Origin: Lunasporangiospora selenospora
Taxonomy: Eukaryota; Mortierellomycota; Mortierellomycetes; Mortierellales; Mortierellaceae
DNA: 15,286 nucleotides
Assembly: GCA_015680635.1 (NCBI GenBank)
Contig: JAABOA010000065.1
Coordinates: 12,900 to 28,185 of the forward strand
Reading direction: 5' to 3'
This document shows positions 12,124 through 15,286 of the stretch, one piece after another (position 1 is the stretch's first letter; each line of letters opens with the position of its first letter). Under the pieces are notes generated by a model. It made no database searches, was not told the DNA's origin, and worked only from the letters and a program-made list of their open reading frames with translations. The translations under genes and the position numbers were made by a program.

Positions 12124-13825
12124 CTATTCTTTACTGACTTTACGCTTTTTGCTCTTGGGTCCAAGTTTGCCCATCGAATTCCAGATATCATCATCATTCA
12201 TTCCATCGTCACCCCCATTATTGTTTCCCCTCTTCACTCTATCTGCACCATCCTCTTCATCGTCTTCGTTCGACCCCTCATATGGTGTAAATTCTCCGAC
12301 GACGACAGCAGTCAGTCTTTGTTTAAGGTAGACCTTATGCAGTAGTTTCCGTGTCTTATCCATCTCATGGATACGCATGAATCGGTCCATCGACACTGTG
12401 ACCAAATGCGTTGCGTCCGAATCCTCAAAAGGTAAGAATGTTGCCAATGCTGTCGTCACACCTGTAAATCCTATTATGATGGGAACAAAAAAGGAGGCAG
12501 CAAACGTATTAGAGGCGACACTCAACATATTGCCTTGATCTTGATGGTGTACCGATGGCTCATACCTTTATATTGTCCAATGATGGATCCTGTAAGGGTA
12601 TCGACAGAGTAAACGTTCGTAACTGTATCTGAGAAGACAATTTCGCTCGCATCCTTGCCCGTCGCCAGAGCAATAACAGGCATAGTTCCAACTTCGGCAT
12701 CGACAGCTGGTCGTCTTGCTGTCTTTGTATCGTATACGCGAATCTGGTGGTTGCGCGTGCCAACAGCGATCCGTGTGTGGTCGTATGTGCTCAAGAATTG
12801 GAAATCCACATTCCAAACAGGAACTCGAAGGTCGAGGTTATCGTTCTTAACGTTCTTGGCCTTGAATATCTGTCCCTTGTCGAGAATCTCTTTGGATTTA
12901 TAACGCGCTGATCCATTACTAGAGCTAGAGTCTTTGCTGTTGTTTTGTGGTGTAATGGATGATGGGCTCTTTCCTTTTGCAGATTTACCAGTCCGGGGTT
13001 TCTTAGCATCTTCCTTTGAGACCTCGCTGGTTAGCGCATTAAGGTCCCAAATTGTCAGCTCCTGCTCTTTTCCTCCGGTAGCAATGATGTGGTGGTCTCT
13101 AGGATGTACCCTCATACGACAAATATCTTTGCCGACGTTAAAAGTTGTAGGGGTTGCTGAGGCGTCTTTGATAGAATGGATAGAAACAACTCCAGTGTTT
13201 GTGCAAGTAATGATAGATCTAATTGAAATTCATATAGGCAGTGCATGGAATGTCAATATCTTAGTCCTATGTTGTACTTTGCAATAAGCGTTTTCACGCA
13301 CTCCAGGCTTTTCTAGTCGAGTTACTTACTCAGAGTTGGCAAAAAGTCCAACAAAGGCTGTCTCTATTTTTTCAACCTTGACCAGGGTCTGCTTGAACTC
13401 CAGGGTAACTGAGCCATCCTTTGGATCAATTAACTGTACGGACCCGTTCTTTCGGGCTACAACAAGATGTTTCTTTTGATTGTCCCAGCACATCAATTGG
13501 ATAGCTCTCTCGCGATCAGGTGTGCCCCACGTCTCGATAGTTGCCTCTGGCTTCTTGGGCGATTCTGGCGTATCCCTAGTCCTGTTGTACCTCTTTGCCT
13601 TCACTGGCGGCAACTCTGTGACGGTGACGACTAAAAATAAGAGTGACGACAGTGTTAAAGGCGAATGCATTTCTTAGGTTCCCATCTCAAAATAGTTGAC
13701 TGTGGAGTAAAGGAGAGAGCACATGGTTTGTTAAATTCTCATGTAAGGTAACAATTACTAATGCCCAGAATTATACCTTTGATGAGTCCTTGTTCATCAG
13801 CTGTGTAAAACCGCCTAGAAGACAT
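12124..13825 (-). CDS. NSA1: Nsa1/WDR74, WD40 protein of 60S ribosome assembly
   Basis: Four exons: 13825..13777, 13630..13330, 13218..12566, 12470..12124; total 1350 nt, 449 residues, in the range of yeast Nsa1 (463) and human WDR74 (385). It is a nucleolar seven-bladed WD40 protein of early pre-60S particles, removed by the Rix7/NVL AAA ATPase. Matching stretches are HPRDHHIIATGGKEQELTIW (human has HPHVVATGGKENALKIW), FKAKNVKNDNLDLRVPVW (human FRAKNVRNDWLDLRVPIW), NHQIRVYDTKTARRPAV and LLHKVYLKQRLTAVVV. A Ser/Lys-rich insertion of about 60 residues sits between the first two of these. The C-terminus has an acidic stretch and a basic KSKKRKVSKE tail, a likely nuclear signal. All introns are GT-AG (146, 111, 95 nt). 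Confidence 0.96.
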
Positions 13826-13915
13826 TGTTGTGTGGTAGTATGACAATGGGTCAAGGGAGAGAGAGAGAGAGAATGAGAAGAGAGTGGCACAAGAAGTGGA
13901 GGAAAAAAAAACTGT
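13826..13915 (-). promoter_or_regulatory. Short NSA1 upstream region with (CT)n tract
   Basis: Only about 90 nt separate the NSA1 ATG from the end of the upstream gene model. It contains (GA)n on the plus strand, CT on the transcribed strand, at about 13857-13872, roughly 32-47 nt before the start, flanked by more C/T-rich sequence. CT-rich blocks at this position are typical of fungal promoters. Confidence 0.5.
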
Positions 13916-15010
13916 TTACAATTTTTTTTTGAAGTGACTGCACAAATCGAGGAAATTTACAGGAGCAGCAATCTGTCTTTTCTCTTTGGTCTTCAGCCAT
14001 TCGCGGGTTTCGGCATTGTCGAGGTCAATGCTATCCCTCTGGGTTTGGTTGGAGAATGGACTGGCCTCAAGCTACCACGCCTTTCAGCTAGAGTAATACG
14101 AATGCCGAATCCATTGACATGGATACTTCTGGGAGTGGTGTCAAGATCAATGCCCGTTATCCAATTAATAGCTTACTAGAATCGGAAAGTACCTCAACTC
14201 TTTTTCGCAAAGATCTAAAAATCTTGAGAAGTGTTTCTTCAGTTTTGCTGAAAATTGTAAACGACCGAGGTCAATAATTTAGAGCCCTTGTTGCTGGCCG
14301 TACAGCCAAGGGTGTCACAAGCCAAATATTCGCTCCTCGATATTGCAAACTGTCATCACAAAAGTGTCCCAAGACACTCATATATTTCCGATCAAGAGAT
14401 CTACCTTTGGGCATGGGTCCCCAAATGGTATAGATGGCATCATATGCGAATAAATCACTGCTGATTGAGTAAGCAACACCATTGAGTTTGGCAATTTGAC
14501 ATCCACCTTGTGGGGACACATTTGAAATTTCCAACCACATGATGTCAAATTCCTAGCGAGTATTGAGCGTCCATTAAAACGCGGATTTGAACAGGTACTT
14601 TCGGATCCGACGCTTTTTGCGCATGCATGTCTGGGAGGCTAAATGAACTTTTTCTTGAGTATGTATTAATGCTCGATGGGTCGTATTGTAAAATTACCAG
14701 AGCAAGCCAGTGCGGGAAAGTTGTGTTTGACCTTAGGGGGATGCAAGGGTGGGGCCCGGCAAACACCATCCAAAATCCACTCTGGAAAGGGAAGGTCGTT
14801 TTCGGAAGGATTGTCATTCTAGTAACGAATGTTGCGAAGACCCTGCCAGCTCCAGGATAATGGGCTCTATAATTCTTCTTGCATTAAAAATCGTCGGAAA
14901 TAAGTGTTTTAATCAAAATAATTGTAACCAGAAGCAATAGGGCCAATGTCAATTGGAGTTAGGTGGGGAGCTCGCTCTCATGACATACCCAAGCTTTCTT
15001 CTTTGCTCAT
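13916..15010 (-). CDS. Unidentified multi-exon gene, structure only partly resolved; possibly frameshifted
   Basis: Both ends look coding. At the 5' end, 15010..14989 gives MSKEESLG, then a 122-nt intron (donor GTATGT, acceptor TTATAG) to 14866, giving EPIILELAGSSQHSLLE before an in-frame TGA at 14816-14814. At the 3' end, exons 14247..14193 (KTEETLLKIFRSLRKRVE) and 14071..13916 (starts LEASPFSN, contains DLDNAETREWLK, ends FKKKL) join in phase across a 121-nt intron. A 71-nt intron can add an exon ending at 14319 (CNIEERIFGF). Between them, coding-like stretches lie in different frames: NDNPSENDLPFPEWILDGV (about 14812-14755), QKASDPKVPVQIRVLMD (about 14614-14563) and EFDIMWLEISNVSP (from 14552). 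No set of normal introns joins them all. Either small exons escape me or the gene has frameshifts. I do not recognise the family. Confidence 0.4.
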
Positions 15011-15211
15011 GATTTCCTCTCCATTTATGCTTCCTCATGGGCTGTCGTTCTTTATGACTCTATCTCAAAAGAAAACATAGGGCGCGCCTCCGCTCACAGT
15101 GACAGAGAGTGCTACGCGGGACAAGTAACAGATTCCGCATCGTTGTCCAGGGCAGTATTTTCCCAGCGGCACAGCACGCCTACACGCACTACACTACCTC
15201 TGGTGCAGCTC
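15011..15211. promoter_or_regulatory. Putative divergent promoter at the right end
   Basis: 201 nt between a likely minus-strand start (15010) and a possible plus-strand start (15212). It is GC-richer than its surroundings around 15080-15120, with an AscI-like GGCGCGCC palindrome at 15081-15088. No coding frame stands out. The call depends on both starts being real. Confidence 0.3.
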
Positions 15212-15286
15212 ATGCCTCGGTTCTTCGATGTATCAAACAACTCGGAAACCCTCAGACTCTGCTCTCTATCTCGACGGAAAACAGGC
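15212..15286 (+). CDS. Possible first exon of a plus-strand gene, open at the window edge
   Basis: ATG at 15212 opens 25 codons without a stop to the edge (begins MPRFFDVSNNSETLRL, then Ser/Arg-rich). The pyrimidine- and CA-rich stretch before it (ACACTACCTC) resembles a fungal 5' leader. There is no homology call from so short a piece; chance is a real alternative. Confidence 0.25.
   Translation, partial: MPRFFDVSNNSETLRLCSLSRRKTG

Noticed and set aside
13700-13776. NSA1 exon 2 starting at 13699
   Set aside because: Leads to a stop after eight residues and has no donor before it; the acceptor at 13631 restores the WD40 protein. Kept as a splicing observation only.
13934-14179. 81-residue plus-strand ORF
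   Set aside because: Antisense to phase-consistent minus-strand terminal exons (14247..14193, 14071..13916) that read as a better protein.

Overview
The window reads as an intron-rich stretch of chromosome from a filamentous, early-diverging fungus. Mortierellomycota or another Mucoromycota lineage is my best inference. Genes are broken by many spliceosomal introns, mostly 67 to 190 nt, with GT(A/G)-type donors, TAG/CAG acceptors and pyrimidine-rich stretches before starts. The proteins are conserved fungal/animal housekeeping proteins, including a tepsin-like AP-4 accessory protein of a kind missing from yeasts. I see no bacterial, viral, CRISPR, tRNA, rRNA or transposon signature.

Layout. 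On the minus strand, in the direction of transcription from right to left: an unidentified, partly resolved gene (15010-13916); the 60S assembly WD40 protein Nsa1/WDR74 (13825-12124, 4 exons); a SERHL-type alpha/beta hydrolase ending in a peroxisomal signal (11526-10172, 5 exons including a 9-nt microexon); a tepsin/ENTH-VHS protein (9364-7254, 6 exons); the checkpoint clamp subunit Rad9 (6855-4712, 10 exons, one GC-AG intron); the COPII coat GTPase activator Sec23 (4172-1120, 7 exons); and the 5' end of an acid-sphingomyelinase-like secreted protein (663 to the left edge). On the plus strand: a two-exon 66-residue protein (9575-9870), an intronless 126-residue protein (11687-12067), and possibly the first exon of another gene at the right edge (15212 onward).

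For Sec23, Rad9, Nsa1, the hydrolase and tepsin I rebuilt the splice patterns by hand. In each case the summed exon lengths are divisible by three and the joined protein matches the family across the junctions. Predicted lengths are 763, 405, 449, 320 and 548 residues.

The genes do not form one pathway. Sec23 (ER export) and tepsin (AP-4 vesicles) both concern membrane traffic. Rad9 is DNA damage signalling, Nsa1 is ribosome assembly, the hydrolase is probably peroxisomal, and the sphingomyelinase acts in the secretory/vacuolar lumen or outside the cell. Three spacers lie between divergent genes (9365-9574, 11527-11686, 15011-15211) and probably hold bidirectional promoters. I did not find a new multi-gene system. 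The points most worth a second look are the fungal tepsin, the microexon, the GC-AG intron, a competing acceptor in NSA1 that would give a truncated product, the small unrecognised genes, and the unresolved 13.9-15.0 kb locus.
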